In this document: positions 1 through 9,189 of the stretch, piece after piece | Layout: each line of letters opens with the position of its first letter | Position numbering within the stretch: the stretch's first letter is position 1 | Assembly: GCA_036897095.1 (NCBI GenBank) | Contig: JAYMSP010002369.1 | Location: 1-24,717 of the forward strand | Length of the DNA stretch: 24,717 bases | Direction: 5' to 3' | DNA from: Plantago elongata | Taxonomy: Eukaryota > Streptophyta > Magnoliopsida > Lamiales > Plantaginaceae | The notes under the pieces: generated by a model | The model's database searches: none | Told to the model about the DNA's origin: nothing | What the model saw: the letters and a program-made list of their open reading frames with translations, nothing else | Program-made: the position numbers and the translations under genes

Positions 1-262
1 CAAGTACATCTGCTGTAATCATCAACAATGGTTAAAAAATATTGAAAACCTTGATCACTAACTGTAGAATAAGGCCCGCATATGTCACACTGAATAATAT
101 CAAAAGCAGTAGAGGAACAGGAAGTGCTTGAAGGAAACTGTGTTCTTTTATGCTTAGCAAAATGGCATACAGTACAGTGGTGTTTGTCATTACAATTGAG
201 AGCTAAAACTAGAATTGCAGAAAGAGATTTCAGGGATGCATGGCCTAGTATAGCTTTACATC
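1..262 (-). pseudogene. Start of copia integrase, cut by window edge
   Basis: In the frame next to that of the protease, the minus strand reads LGHASLKSL, then an H...C-x2-C arrangement (HHCTVCHFAKHKR), the HHCC zinc-binding N-terminal part of integrase. It continues to CDICGPY, holding the first catalytic Asp region, and FLTIVDDYSR, holding the second, close to position 1. The remaining core and C-terminal domains lie left of the window. No stop codon is seen in this short piece; the lesion is at its junction with the protease frame near 245-262. Confidence 0.85.
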
Positions 263-1060
263 TTCAGTTTTAGTTAAATTTGCAGAAAGCACACAAGAAT
301 CAACATATGGTAAAGTATTAGTGATAGCTAAAGGGTTGAGATTCAGATGGTAAAGACCATCTCTCTTATCAGCATGCCCAATCCTTCTCAAAGATAGCAG
401 ATCCTGCATATTCATGTGTTTAGCACTCAAAAGAAGACAGTGAGTAGCAGTGAACAAGACATTACAGAAAGAATATTTAGTAAGAATGCTGATGGATAAA
501 AGGTTATAAGTGAATGTAGGCACAAATAAAACATTCTTGAGTATTAAATCATCAGAAATGTTGATATCACCCACGAGTGTTGCAATGGTGGAATTATTAT
601 TTGGTAGCTTAATGAGTACATTGACTGAAACAGGTGAAGAAACATAAAGAGACACATCACAAGTCATGTGATCAGTGGCACCTGTGTCCACTATCCAAGA
701 CTGTGTAGTCATGCTATTGATTGCAGTAAAATAGTATGATTTAACATGCAAACCTGAGGGTATTATCTCATCAGCAGATGGGGGTAAGGTTGCTACTGCA
801 ATATTGGCAGAGTGATGATGAGCAGGTGCAGCAGATGGAGTTTGAGAATGCTTTTGAAAGGCCAGAAATTGATGAAATTGAGTGAACTGGTGGTAAAGTG
901 CAGGGTCCATGATTGGATTTTCTGCAGTTTGGTGGAACATCTCTGGATTGTATGATTCAGTTGCATTTGCTTTGGATATCTGTGAAGGCTTGTTGGGTTG
1001 TTTCCATCCTGGTGGATATCCAATGAGCTGGAAACATGTCTCCTGAGTGTGGTTTGTCAT
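245..1060 (-). pseudogene. Copia polyprotein fragment: gag tail, aspartic protease, gag-pre-integrase
   Basis: An open stretch of 271 codons. It starts inside the zinc knuckle, passes a Q/H-rich, low-complexity gag tail (about residues 40-100), and reaches the aspartic protease with its catalytic DTGA motif at 688-677 (context SWIVDTGATDHM). About 105 residues further on comes the gag-pre-integrase signature ending in RDGLYHL. The frame ends at a TAG (247-245), exactly where the next conserved block (LGHASLKSL) continues in another frame, so a small deletion or frameshift separates protease from integrase. The protease active site itself is intact. Confidence 0.88.
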
Positions 1061-1075
1061 GCCACAGTGTAAGCA
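1034..1075 (-). other. CCHC zinc knuckle of gag
   Basis: Fourteen codons read CLHCGMTNHTQETC, an exact C-x2-C-x4-H-x4-C nucleic-acid-binding knuckle. It overlaps the start of the protease frame: the ATG at 1060 is the Met inside the knuckle rather than a real start codon. Confidence 0.9.
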
Positions 1076-1997
1076 TCTTTTTCTTGGTTTATCCTTCTGA
1101 AATGGCCTAAATGGTTGCTGATTAGTAGTGTTTCCTTGAGAGGAAACATTCCTGATATGGGGAGGCCTGTATGAAGCTGTCAGCTAATCATAGCAGCTGA
1201 GTCCATTGGACAGGTGACAGAAGGTTGAAATAAGGATCTCTGAGATTCATCTTGCAATAGTATTGAATATACTTGAGATAAGGATGGTAATGGTTTCTGC
1301 AGAAGGAGCTGGCTACACAAGTGAGCATAGGACTCATCCAAACCAACAAGAAACTTCATCACTGCATCCTTTTGTTGAGTGATCATCTGTGTTTGAATCA
1401 GTTCACATGTGCAAGATGACAAAGCACCATAAGATCATGACAGAACATGTCGAAAGCTAATATATTCATCCCAAATGCTTTTGAAATAATTGTAATACTG
1501 GGTTAGAGACATTGAACCTTTGGACATGGCACCAAAGTTCTTCTCTAATGTGAAAACTCGAGGTCCATCAGACTGAGCATACCGAGATTTGATTTCTAGC
1601 CACACATCTCTCGCTGAATTGCAGTAAAGCAGACTGTTCTTGATTTCATCGTGGAGTGAGAGGTTGATCCATCCCAAGACTAGAGCATTAGCTCTTTCAT
1701 ATGAATCATACAGTTTGAAGTCATCTACAACAGGCACCGGAAGAGAACCGCCGATAAGAGCAAGCTTGTTCTTCACTTGTAAGGCACAGATAACCGATTT
1801 ACTCCAGGAGACATAATTGTCACCATTGAAGATGACGGAGATGATTTGCAGGCCTGAATGATCAGATGGGTGGTAGAAATAAGGGAAAGCTGATTTTCAG
1901 CAGGATTCAGGGACGAATGATTGCGTGAAACAACTGGTGATCGGACCCCTGTTTGGTGAGGAATGGTGTTGCCTCCAGTGGAGCCTGATTCCGCCAT
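1061..1997 (-). pseudogene. gag: Broken gag of the first copia element
   Basis: The nucleocapsid/capsid gene of the element. The likely start is the ATG at 1997-1995 (MAESGSTGG...); the upstream open codons in this frame lack an ATG. The N-terminal gag motif (GLQII, then NGDNYVSWSKSV) is found only after a frame change near 1890. It continues into 1776-1438 (NKLALIGG, W-x-NLSLHDEI, residues typical of the copia gag UBN2/retrotran_gag family), hits an in-frame TGA at 1435-1437, and resumes in the same frame to about 1180. A further frame change is needed before the zinc knuckle at 1075-1034. No single intact product can be made. The family assignment comes from recognisable motifs; the lesions are read directly. 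Confidence 0.82.
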
Positions 1998-2201
1998 GGA
2001 AGTCGTCAAGAACTTGCAAATCGATTGAATAACTGTTCAAGAACGGTTGAATGATTGAATGTAACTGCTGGATGAACGACTGTAGCAGCAGTTAGATGAT
2101 TGTGATCGATCGTCTGTATAGCAGTAAGAATGGAGAAAACAGAGCAATGCTTGTGCGGAAGTGATCGGATTAGATTCTGTCGATTGATTATTGATTGAAT
2201 A

Positions 2202-2213
2202 CTACTGATACTA
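2202..2213 (-). other. Primer-binding site, mutated, initiator-Met tRNA type
   Basis: On the minus strand, directly after the CA of the LTR, the sequence is TAGTATCAGTAG. Plant copia elements typically use TGGTATCAGAGC, complementary to the 3' end of initiator methionine tRNA. The TATCAG core is kept and several flanking bases differ, consistent with an old, inactive copy. Confidence 0.6.
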
Positions 2214-2506
2214 TGTGAATAATATCAACAAGGATCAAGAACCAAATTTGTATATTGAATTTGATGGAGAAATATACTCCAATGGAATGAATTACAAGAT
2301 TTGGTTCATGTCTTCCTATTTATAATGAAGAACACAAACTAACACAAACTAACTTAACTAACTAATAACTAACTTAACTATATTACATTTAACCAACTAA
2401 ACATCTCAATATCTCCTCTTAATAGAAATGATCTTTGAAATATCTGGTTGATGTTGAATCACCACAACTAACAAAACGAATAAAACCTACTATCTTCGTT
2501 CCAACA
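2214..2506 (-). repeat. Copia long terminal repeat (5' LTR of the minus-strand element)
   Basis: On the minus strand the block begins TGTTGGAACGAAG at 2506 and ends in ...TTCACA at 2214, giving the TG...CA ends of an LTR over 293 bp. A TATA box (TATAAATAGG on the minus strand, about 2314-2324) lies in the right place for the U3/R boundary. The U3 part (about 2335-2395) is made of short repeats of an AACTAACTTA type. The mutated primer-binding site follows directly at 2213-2202, which fixes the inner edge. The matching 3' LTR is outside the window, so age cannot be estimated here. Confidence 0.85.
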
Positions 2507-2519
2507 AACTTTATACATT

Positions 2520-2696
2520 ACTAAAAAAGGAAGTTATCAATAAATAATAAACAATCTCAATTTTACACAAAAATTAAACATTTTATCACTAAAAGTACAC
2601 TTTTCTCCACCTTCTTTATCTTTCATTATTATTTTAACTTTCCGTATAAAACTACGTGCCAACTCCAATATGTGAAATTTGATGGGACGGAGAGAG
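2520..2696. mobile_element. Half of a Stowaway-like MITE, next to the copia LTR
   Basis: The right end reads GGGACGGAGAGAG followed by TA (2697-2698), the signature end and TA target of Tc1/mariner-type Stowaway MITEs in plants. The interior (TTTTATCACTAAAAGTACAC, then a CATTATTATTTTAACTTTCCG stretch) resembles common dicot Stowaways from memory. No matching left end occurs before the LTR boundary at 2506, so this half appears cut off by the copia insertion. Confidence 0.6.
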
Positions 2697-3141
2697 TACT
2701 TCTTTCCTTACGAGGATACCAGAGCTCACCAAAGAATCATCAAACTTACACTTGGACGATCATATTCAATCCCAACTTTCTCGCCCATACCATAAACTCT
2801 CACCATTCCACACCACGCGGCCAGGTCATAACCTAGGATTAAATCCCGGCCGATGCCAATTGTTGGATAGCGTGGGTCAGTCTATCCTGGTGTTGTTGTA
2901 CACAATTATAGGATCAAACTGCACATGTATTGAAACATTGGTAGTGGGATGAAATATTTTATAATCCAATTATCCAATATCCAAATGGATTCATAAAGTT
3001 ATGACATCATATGCATTACATCACCCAGAGCACCATGTAATGCCACGTGTGTCTAAGGAGCCTTTATCCTCAAGTTTCTGAATTAAATATTAAGAAATGC
3101 TCATCATACTAATCTATTTAATTCACTAATAAACTGAACTT

Positions 3142-3239
3142 CAGTGTATTCATAAGATCAAAGCACAAAACAGAGAGAGAACAGAGCATATTCTAAAACA
3201 GAGCATATTCTAAAACAGAGCAATTCTAAAACAGAGAAA
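3142..3239 (+). promoter_or_regulatory. Leader of small gene A with 17-bp tandem repeats and a weak TATA
   Basis: A degenerate TATA-like TATTCATAAGA lies near 3148-3158. It is followed by a leader built of ACAGAG units: ACAGAGCATATTCTAAA at 3181-3197 and again at 3198-3214, a 16-bp version at 3215-3230, and ACAGAGAAAA leading into the ATG at 3240. The start context (A at -3, G at +4) is strong for plants. The paralogue at 10803 has the canonical TATTTATAAAA at the same place, so the full-length copy has the weaker TATA. Confidence 0.5.
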
Positions 3240-3491
3240 ATGGTGGCTGAAACTGTGATACTGGGCCGATCCGAATCTGAGCTGTCAACTGGGAAGCTTC
3301 CGCAGTTCAAGCCCAAGGTAGGGAGTGTTTTACCGGCCAGACGCAGACTTGTAAAGAAAATGATGTTCTATTGTATCATGGATTCGATCCGCTCGTCCTG
3401 CTTCAAATCCGTGTATCCGAACACGGCCTTGTACCCGAAGAAATATGGAAAGATGGTAAAGAAGAAGAAGGTTGTGTTCCCGCACGTGTAA
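3240..3491 (+). CDS. Small basic plant protein, 83 residues, full-length copy A
   Basis: I do not recognise a named gene. The ATG has a favourable context and is shared with the paralogue at 10803. The product has an acidic/polar N-terminus (MVAET, GRSESE), a middle FKPK-x-GS segment (residues 23-29), a very basic motif LPARRRLVKKMMFYCI at 31-46 leading into a hydrophobic stretch with two Cys (residues 45 and 54), and a lysine-rich tail (residues 67-78). It has no signal peptide and no clear membrane segment. Over the first 57 residues it matches the copy at 10803 at about 42 positions, more than the flanking DNA does, which suggests selection on the protein. An AATAAA at 3582-3587 is a plausible polyadenylation signal. 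The basic motif resembles a PPKRG-x-[VI]-K motif that I recall from short uncharacterised plant proteins; that link is tentative. Confidence 0.7.
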   Translation: MVAETVILGRSESELSTGKLPQFKPKVGSVLPARRRLVKKMMFYCIMDSIRSSCFKSVYPNTALYPKKYGKMVKKKKVVFPHV

Positions 3492-3581
3492 ATCTGTTAT
3501 CTCCGGTGCTTGTATTATATGATTGATTTAAGCTCAAATGTTGTTGTATGTTAAAACTGTGTAGATTCTTGATTTTCATTC

Positions 3582-3587
3582 AATAAA
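3582..3587 (+). terminator. Possible polyadenylation signal of small gene A
   Basis: AATAAA occurs 91 bases after the stop codon and is followed by a T-rich stretch (TTTTCTTTCTTCTTTTG), a common arrangement at plant gene ends. Copy B has no AATAAA at the matching position. Confidence 0.4.
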
Positions 3588-3785
3588 AATTTTCTTTCTT
3601 CTTTTGTTTAGTTCTTTGACAGTGGTGGCACTTCATGTGTGGGGCCCATTTACTAAAATGTGAATTGGCACCGGTCATAGTACTTAGGAACCGCAGCGTT
3701 TAAATAACATCTATCTATCATATCATCTAATGATATTTCTATAATTACCTTTTTTACTCCTTTCAAATTAAATTCACTATTATTA

Positions 3786-4013
3786 CTCCCGTCCCACTAA
3801 AATTGAAATAAAATATTCCGTTTTAAGCATTCCGTTAATAATGAAATATTTTTTTATTTTAACAATAATTTCACAATACAACTCATTTTCAACCACATAT
3901 CATTGGGCTCGCATGTACTTTTCTATTTCAAACTCATTTATAATCACATACTACATATTTTTTTTAAAATTGTACATTTAATAAATATTTTACTTTAAAT
4001 GGAACGAAAGAAG
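3786..4013. mobile_element. Stowaway-like MITE, about 228 bp
   Basis: The left end reads CTCCCGTCCCAC after TA (3784-3785). The right end reads GGAACGAAAGAAG before TA (4014-4015), an inverted, mutated version of the CTCCCTCCGTCCC terminus. The interior is AT-rich with no coding capacity. TA target duplication and these ends fit non-autonomous Tc1/mariner elements of plants. It is inserted in the 3' flank of duplicated copy A and is absent from copy B. Confidence 0.7.
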
Positions 4014-4240
4014 TATATTATTAAACGGTTGGCACTCGTACAACCGCCATTCACCCGTCTAGAGGATGTTGTTAATCAAAAAGTTAAATGTGATGATTTT
4101 GTATAAAAAAATGAATCGGCCGTGCTGGTGGCAGTTATTTTTAATTTGGAGCAAACAAAGCCTGGTAAACTTTTAGTATTTTAAGGCTGTCGAAGAGTTA
4201 AATTTGTTGATTCATCATATACCTAATATTTATATAAGTT

Positions 4241-4372
4241 AAAAGTACATAAGCCTTTATCTTCTATAATCCATCCAAATACACTGCACCATCAAAAGAA
4301 AAGGTTGAATTCAACAAGAACCTTGAATTAACCCATCCTTTTGACTCAATCCACAACTTAAACTTAATGAGT
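4241..4372 (-). pseudogene. Coding remnant matching the ORF at 11829-12116
   Basis: The minus strand reads KLWIESKG near the right end, then STFSFDGAVYLDGL followed by a TAG at 4266-4264, and KIKAYVLL after it. The ORF at 11829-12116 reads KLWIVSKD, STFPFNSTLYLDGL, then EKENPCVLL, so the two are the same sequence in the two duplicated segments. This copy has the internal stop, lacks four codons, and has several stops in its upstream part. The family is not recognised. Confidence 0.6.
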
Positions 4373-4399
4373 CGAGTCTATTACATTAGTTTAGATGAC

Positions 4400-5530
4400 T
4401 TGACTTGTACTTGCAGGTTCTATGTAAATTGTGTTCATGGGAATTTACACCAGTGATAGCTTAGAGTTTGTTGGTACCCAACAACATGGTTAAAAATTAA
4501 TTGGATAGTATATAACTTGAAGAACTCTAGTGATTAACTAAATCCATATGGAATGATTAACTTGATTTTAGGTTAAATCCATATACATAAAGTTATGCTA
4601 GCTACAAAGTTTCTTTATTTGTTTTATAGTATCCTATTTTATTTTACATACAAAAATCTAAAAAATTTAACGTACGATTTTGGATATCGAGAATCGCTAT
4701 CTATGAGATTGGATGGAGAGATTCACTATCCTTGAACAATCATGTTTCTATGTCGCATTCTGAAGTTTTGTGTTTCAACTTCCATTTATGCTTCACATCA
4801 ATTTTTTTCCATGCGCTAGGATTTATAAGTCTTAAATTGTAAATATTGCTTCCTCTCATATATTTCAGCAACTGACATGAGCTAGGGTCAAGCAGACAAA
4901 ACCAGATTCAATATCTAGAATCAACTACCACTGATGTTTTAACGAAATATTACTTGAGTTAATTATATAATAAATACAATGAGGGACAGTTGCGGTGTTG
5001 CATAAGAAGTAAAGAATATTGGGTCATTCAGCTCAATAAGGAAGATTGAAAAAGATTCAGGCCAATAACTATACAATATTAAATTGATCAAACTCCATAA
5101 ATTATGACACGCAAATCTTACTGGACCCTGACTTGGATCTTGTTCATGATGATCCATTACTATATTTCTCTTCGCTTTCAACTTAATCCGTACTAAATCC
5201 TTGTTCCTAAGAACATGATCATTAAGAAATCTGCCTCGAAATTGACAACTTATGGGAATTATAATATATTAATTTGAAAATTTTAAACCTGATAGATTCT
5301 ATTTCACAACAATCTGAGTGTTAGTCGTTCTAATCTACACCCTTAAGGTGGTGTGGTAAAATAAAAAATACAATTCTAGTAGTATATCTGTGAGTATCTT
5401 TTCAATCCATTTGAGCTCTATTAAATTGACGATAGTTTGTAGAGTAGTATGAAATTATTAGCAAGGATGAGACTCACTTTTAGTGATAAAGATTGGTGTG
5501 GTGTGTCGAATAAGATGATTGAAAGTGTAG
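4400..5530. other. AT-rich intergenic stretch, no gene seen
   Basis: No ORF here has a credible start, domain or homologue within the window. The short open frame at 4963-5181 (minus) has neutral-looking composition and no recognisable motif. Weak similarity to the far end of copy B may continue to about 4450. Confidence 0.5.
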
Positions 5531-5532
5531 GA

Positions 5533-5581
5533 TGTTAGACAAACTGTTTGAGCTATTGTTGCTCCAACAGTCTCTCTAACA
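5533..5581. repeat. Imperfect 20-bp inverted repeat (hairpin)
   Basis: TGTTAGACAAACTGTTTGAG at 5533-5552 pairs with CTCCAACAGTCTCTCTAACA at 5562-5581 at about 16 of 20 positions, around a 9-base loop. No promoter or coding sequence is visible beside it. It could be a compact MITE-like remnant or an RNA hairpin. Confidence 0.5.
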
Positions 5582-5639
5582 TTTACCGGTCCGGTTTTAT
5601 ATAGTGTAGGTTATTCGATTTAATTATCATTTTTCACTA

Positions 5640-6470
5640 ACACTTACCTAATTCCATGTGTATTTTAATATTTGTATAATGCAGGAGTCTTCTTATATCA
5701 ATAGAGACACCAAAGCAAGCATATATTAACAGATATCAAGATCAGTTGATTTCTTGGAGTGAATAAGAAGCAAATGACTCTGGTAGTTAAGATCATGTGG
5801 ACTCTTGAAGATAAGGATAAGCAACAAAACCCATGAGCTTGATCTGTTCAGATTGAAGATCTATATATACATGATCGAGCTCAACGTGAAGAGTACGTCA
5901 TGAAAAGTAAAGAACTCAATTTTCATAGCATATATACTCTTTCACGTTTACTAGTCTTTGAATCTTCTAGCTAGGTATTCTAGATAGATAGATTTAGAGT
6001 AAGATTTTTCTATTCTGATTAGTGTTTTGTGATTCAAATCTCTTGAATCTTTTTGTACGTCCATTACTATTTTAGTGGATATTTTTCGTCAGGCTTCGGT
6101 AGGTATATATCTTATATACCTGCTAAGATCATTTGATGTTCATTGTTCTATTTTATTCCGATGTATTGTTATTTACTCTGTTACACGAACTGTTGCATCA
6201 ATATTGGTACAAACATAAGTGAGAACATCATATAGTACAAAAGTCACGATCTTATATTCTTTCAAGGTGCTTGTTGAGTATTTCCTGGTGATTAAGTTGT
6301 TACTGGCGTTAAGATCTGAACTTCGTGTCAATTATTTGTAGTAATTGATTTTGATTATTTCTTTAGTTATGGTGTAGGATTTGATCTATGGTCGTGGACG
6401 TTATATTTTTATTTCCTTTGTAATTCTTTGTTAAAAATATTATTTGTGCTCTTGATAAATATTATTAAAA
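5640..6470. other. Intergenic stretch, possibly an old LTR-like remnant
   Basis: No coding signal. The T-rich run from about 5990 to 6470, with segments such as GATCTGAACTTCG and GGTCGTGGACGTTATATTTT, has the feel of the U5/3' part of a plant LTR, but no paired TG...CA ends, primer-binding site or second copy could be found. Confidence 0.25.
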
Positions 6471-6479
6471 AAAGAAATT

Positions 6480-6730
6480 CTCCTTAGAGTACATGATTTG
6501 TGCGAGTCATGTGGTAATCCTGCATTATTGTATACTAATTGTACATTTTTATATTGTAACTTCAAAACAAATTCAATGTACAATTATTATGAAATAATTT
6601 ACAATTTGCGAAATACACGAAACACACAAATATCTACAATACATATACAACACTGTACAATTAATGTATAATAATACATGACTCTCACGTAAACTCTCAC
6701 AAATTATGTACTTTCGTAAGTTTTTACAAT
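6480..6730. mobile_element. MITE with about 60-bp inverted ends and a possible 9-bp target duplication
   Basis: The left arm (about 6484-6545) contains AGTACATGATTTGTG...GAGTCATGT...ATTGTACA. The right arm (about 6654-6720), reversed, reads AGTACATAATTTGTG...GAGTCATGT...ATTGTACA. AAAGAAATT flanks the element at 6471-6479 and again at 6731-6739, a 9-bp duplication as made by Mutator-like elements. The two outermost 10 or so bases do not match well, and the flanking repeat is A-rich, so the exact limits remain uncertain. Confidence 0.6.
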
Positions 6731-6739
6731 AAAGAAATT

Positions 6740-7840
6740 AACTCATTTAAAAAGAATATTTGTTCGAGCTGTGAAATCTTTGGCATGTTACAGATTTATG
6801 AGGCAAACTTACTAGTTCACATACTGACAACAGAAGATTCTTCTGTTGCTTTAATGGTGGAGTATAGTTTTCAAGTCAACACTGCACTATTTGCAACTTG
6901 CAAAGATGTGAAACCAATTGAATTTAAACTTACTTCCACACAATTTCATCAAAAGTAGATGGTCACAATGACTTATCGTCGTATTATACTGCATGATGGT
7001 TACATTGTCTTAAGAAAAAAAACTACTTGAGCCAGGACCTGGGCTCAAAGTGGCTACTTATATCATACAAAATATTGATAACATCGCTCCTTAGTTCAAC
7101 TTAGATCTAATCTCAAGTCTATGACAAATGATCGGGTAATTTGCTAATTTCTAACATCATCTGCGAATTTCCTAATTTCTAACATCATCTTATAATCTAT
7201 GAATTAGATGTTATCTCGCGAATGCATATGACAACTATTTTCATATTGAAAACTAGCTTCAAATATGGTTTTTGCCTTCGTTAGGTAGCATAATGTCACG
7301 AGGGCTACCTATATATCTTTAGGATAGAAACAAATAACTCATGATCAAAGTGTGAAATTTTAATAAAAAATGAGGCTAGTTCATATCTTTACGTCTAAAT
7401 TAATAGGGCTCTTACATATAAGAAATGAAGTTTTTTGGTGTATGTATAATTTATTATAATAGTAAATTATGTTTGAGAAAAAATTGCTAAAATTCATTAA
7501 ACGGTAAAAGTGTAATTGAAGCTCAAAGTGTGTCGGTTGATGCATTGATATGAAATGCCAAAAGTTGAAATTGGAGAACATAGTTAAAATTGAGGAAGAA
7601 GGAACTAAATATAAGGCTAAGGTTTGGGTTAAGGGGGAAGACCTAGGTGCACCCACACAAGCACCCGCCTGGCTCCGCCAGGATTCGGGTCCAGGGTCCG
7701 TGAGTTTGCGGTCTAGGGCTGAATATAATATTTTTGGGCCAGAAACATATTCTGTTTGGTCAGGACAAACGAAATCTGAAACAGAAGATGCCCAACTCGG
7801 TTGGGCTTCCAGTGAACGAATTTGTCCGTTCGCTGATCCG
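6740..7840. other. Intergenic stretch without a recognised gene
   Basis: Mostly AT-rich. A GC-richer piece (about 7640-7720) with CACCCACACAAGCACCCGCC suggests a foreign insert. The open frame at 7550-7846 (plus, 98 codons) starts from an ATG and includes charged and proline-containing stretches, but I see no domain, and it runs into the LTR-like block that follows. Confidence 0.35.
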
Positions 7841-8012
7841 ATTTAACCTTTTGTTCAAAGGATGTATATGAACAGAAAAATTCGAAAGTTGTGTATTTTC
7901 GAATTTCTGTCTCTGTAGGGACCTGTTCGTAAAAGATTTCTGTTCAGATTGCAACTCTTCCCAATTATAAATAGGACCTCCCATATTCGGATTTAACACA
8001 CAGAATCCAATC
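7840..8012 (+). promoter_or_regulatory. LTR- or promoter-like block with a TATA box
   Basis: TATAAATAGG lies near 7967-7976 and is followed about 30 bases on by AACACACAGAATCC, a typical plant transcript start setting. Upstream are short inverted repeats (GAACGAATTTGTCCGTTC; AAATTCGAAAGTTG...TTTTCGAATTT). The block ends exactly where the copia RNase H homology on the opposite strand begins (about 8013), so it is probably a piece of another LTR element joined to, or inserted in, the copia remnant. No LTR ends were identified. Confidence 0.35.
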
Positions 8013-8480
8013 ATTCTTTTTCGATGACCAAGAAATCAGATTATCTCCAAGAAAAACACAGTAACCTGAAGTCGAACGACGAGTATTTGGACAACCTCCC
8101 CAATCCGCATCAGTGTAGGATACAAGTGCAGAACCCGAGGAGGGTTGTAGATGAAGGTCGTGGTGTATGGTTCGCTGTAGATATCGAATAATGCATTTTA
8201 ATGCATTCATGTTAATGTCCTTAGGGTCATGTATATGTAGACACACTTGTTGAACAATGTATGAGATATCTGGTCGAGTAAAAGTCAAATATTGTAGAGC
8301 TCCAGCAAGACTTATATAATGTGTAGGATCGGCATAAGGAGTACCAAGTGTACTACTCAACTTAGGATTAGTGTCCAACGGAGTAGCCGTAGATTTACAT
8401 GATGACATACCTGCACCCTCAATAATTGCTTCTGCATACTTACGCTGAGAAAGAAACATGCCGGACTTGTGACGAGTCAC
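8013..8480 (-). pseudogene. Copia RNase H, 3'-truncated
   Basis: The frame includes [26 protein letters not shown] and the RNase H hallmark YTDADWGGCPNTRRSTSGYC followed by ISWSSKK, all standard in this domain. It is separated from the reverse transcriptase by a frameshift near 8480-8492, after NYFLDI. The homology stops near 8013; the codons below that point belong to unrelated DNA. RNase H normally goes on with a conserved SSAEAEY segment, which is missing here, so the domain cannot be active. Confidence 0.9.
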
Positions 8481-9180
8481 AAATATCGAGGAAATAATTC
8501 AAAGGTCCAAGATCTTTCATAGCAAATTCCGAAGCAAGCAAAGTCATGATCGAGTTGCGAAGAGTGGTCGATGATGTGGCCAAGATGACATCGTCTACAT
8601 AAAGTAGTGAGTATGCCATATCCGGGCCTTTCTTGTATAGAAATAATGACGTATCCGCTTCGCTATTGACAAACCCGAGAGAGGATACATAATATGCAAA
8701 TCTCTTGTACCATGCACGTGGAGCTTGCTTGAGCCCGTACAATAATTTTTTCAATAGGCAAACATGATACGGATAACGTTTATCTCGAAAACCAAGAGGT
8801 TGATGCATATAAACGGTTTCATTGAGATCACCATGAAGAAATGCATTTTTAACATCCAGTTGATGAATCTGCCAAGACCTGGATAATGCCAAACTCAGAA
8901 CCGTGCGGATGGTAGCTGGTTTCACAACCGGACTAAACGTTTCACCACAATCGATACCCATTTGTTGAGTTTTTCCATCACCTACAAGACGAGCCTTATA
9001 TCTCTCAATGTCACCGTTAGATTTCACCTTGTGAGCAAAAATTCAAATAGAACGAATAATATTGACATGAGATGGCCAAGGTACTAACACCCACGTCTTA
9101 TTGTTAATAAGAGCATTAAATTCGTCTTGCATAGACAATTTCCAATTCGGGTCGTTAAGTGCTAAGACCGGATTACGAGG
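8480..9180 (-). pseudogene. Copia reverse transcriptase with intact YVDD but an upstream stop
   Basis: The frame reads WKLSMQDEFNALINNKTW (near 9160-9105), meets a TGA at a position normally occupied by Trp (about 9048-9046, after IIRSI), and then runs open through [51 protein letters not shown] to the catalytic YVDD at 8601-8590, ending at NYFLDI. These are the ordered motifs of Ty1/copia reverse transcriptase. The open piece from 9027 starts at a GTG inside the domain, so that is not a true start. The frame is lost near 8480-8492. Confidence 0.93.
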
Positions 9181-9189
9181 TATAGGGGA

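Larger units (their letters stand above)
1..2506 (-). mobile_element. Ty1/copia retrotransposon, 5' part, running off the left edge
   Basis: Read on the minus strand, the order is LTR (2506-2214), primer-binding site, gag, zinc knuckle, protease, gag-pre-integrase and the beginning of the integrase core. Gag-protease-integrase is the order shared by LTR elements; the protease, HHCC and integrase motifs are those of copia elements. The reverse transcriptase, RNase H and 3' LTR would lie left of position 1. The copy is dead: gag has a frameshift near 1890 and an in-frame stop at 1435-1437, and the frame changes again near 245-262 between protease and integrase. The LTR and most domains are otherwise readable, so decay is moderate. 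It abuts half of a Stowaway element on its right, which suggests nested insertion. Confidence 0.93.
2895..4400 (+). repeat. Segmental duplication, copy A
   Basis: This block aligns in order with about 10495-12000. Matched landmarks are GGATCAAACT upstream, the CAAAGCACAAAACAGAG leader, the small ORF, the 3' flank (TGTTATCTCC, TTAAAACTGTGTAGAT against ACTATGTAGAT), and a minus-strand coding remnant containing KLWI-x-SK and YLDGL. Copy A alone carries the Stowaway at 3786-4013. Non-coding identity is visibly lower than coding identity, so the duplication is not recent. The outer limits are approximate. Confidence 0.8.

Noticed and set aside
793..1023. 76-codon minus-strand ORF inside the first copia element
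   Set aside because: Out-of-frame shadow of the 245-1060 frame, which carries the zinc knuckle and protease.
2752..2952. 66-codon plus-strand ORF
   Set aside because: No domain and no leader; it runs into the start of the segmental duplication, and the frame is not kept in the other copy. A tRNA-like GGATTAAATCCC near 2838 was considered for a SINE, but no second promoter box was found.
7381..7656. 91-codon minus-strand ORF and the 7760-8014 minus ORF
   Set aside because: They overlap AT-rich or LTR-like DNA with no recognisable domain; the second covers the TATA-box block on the other strand.
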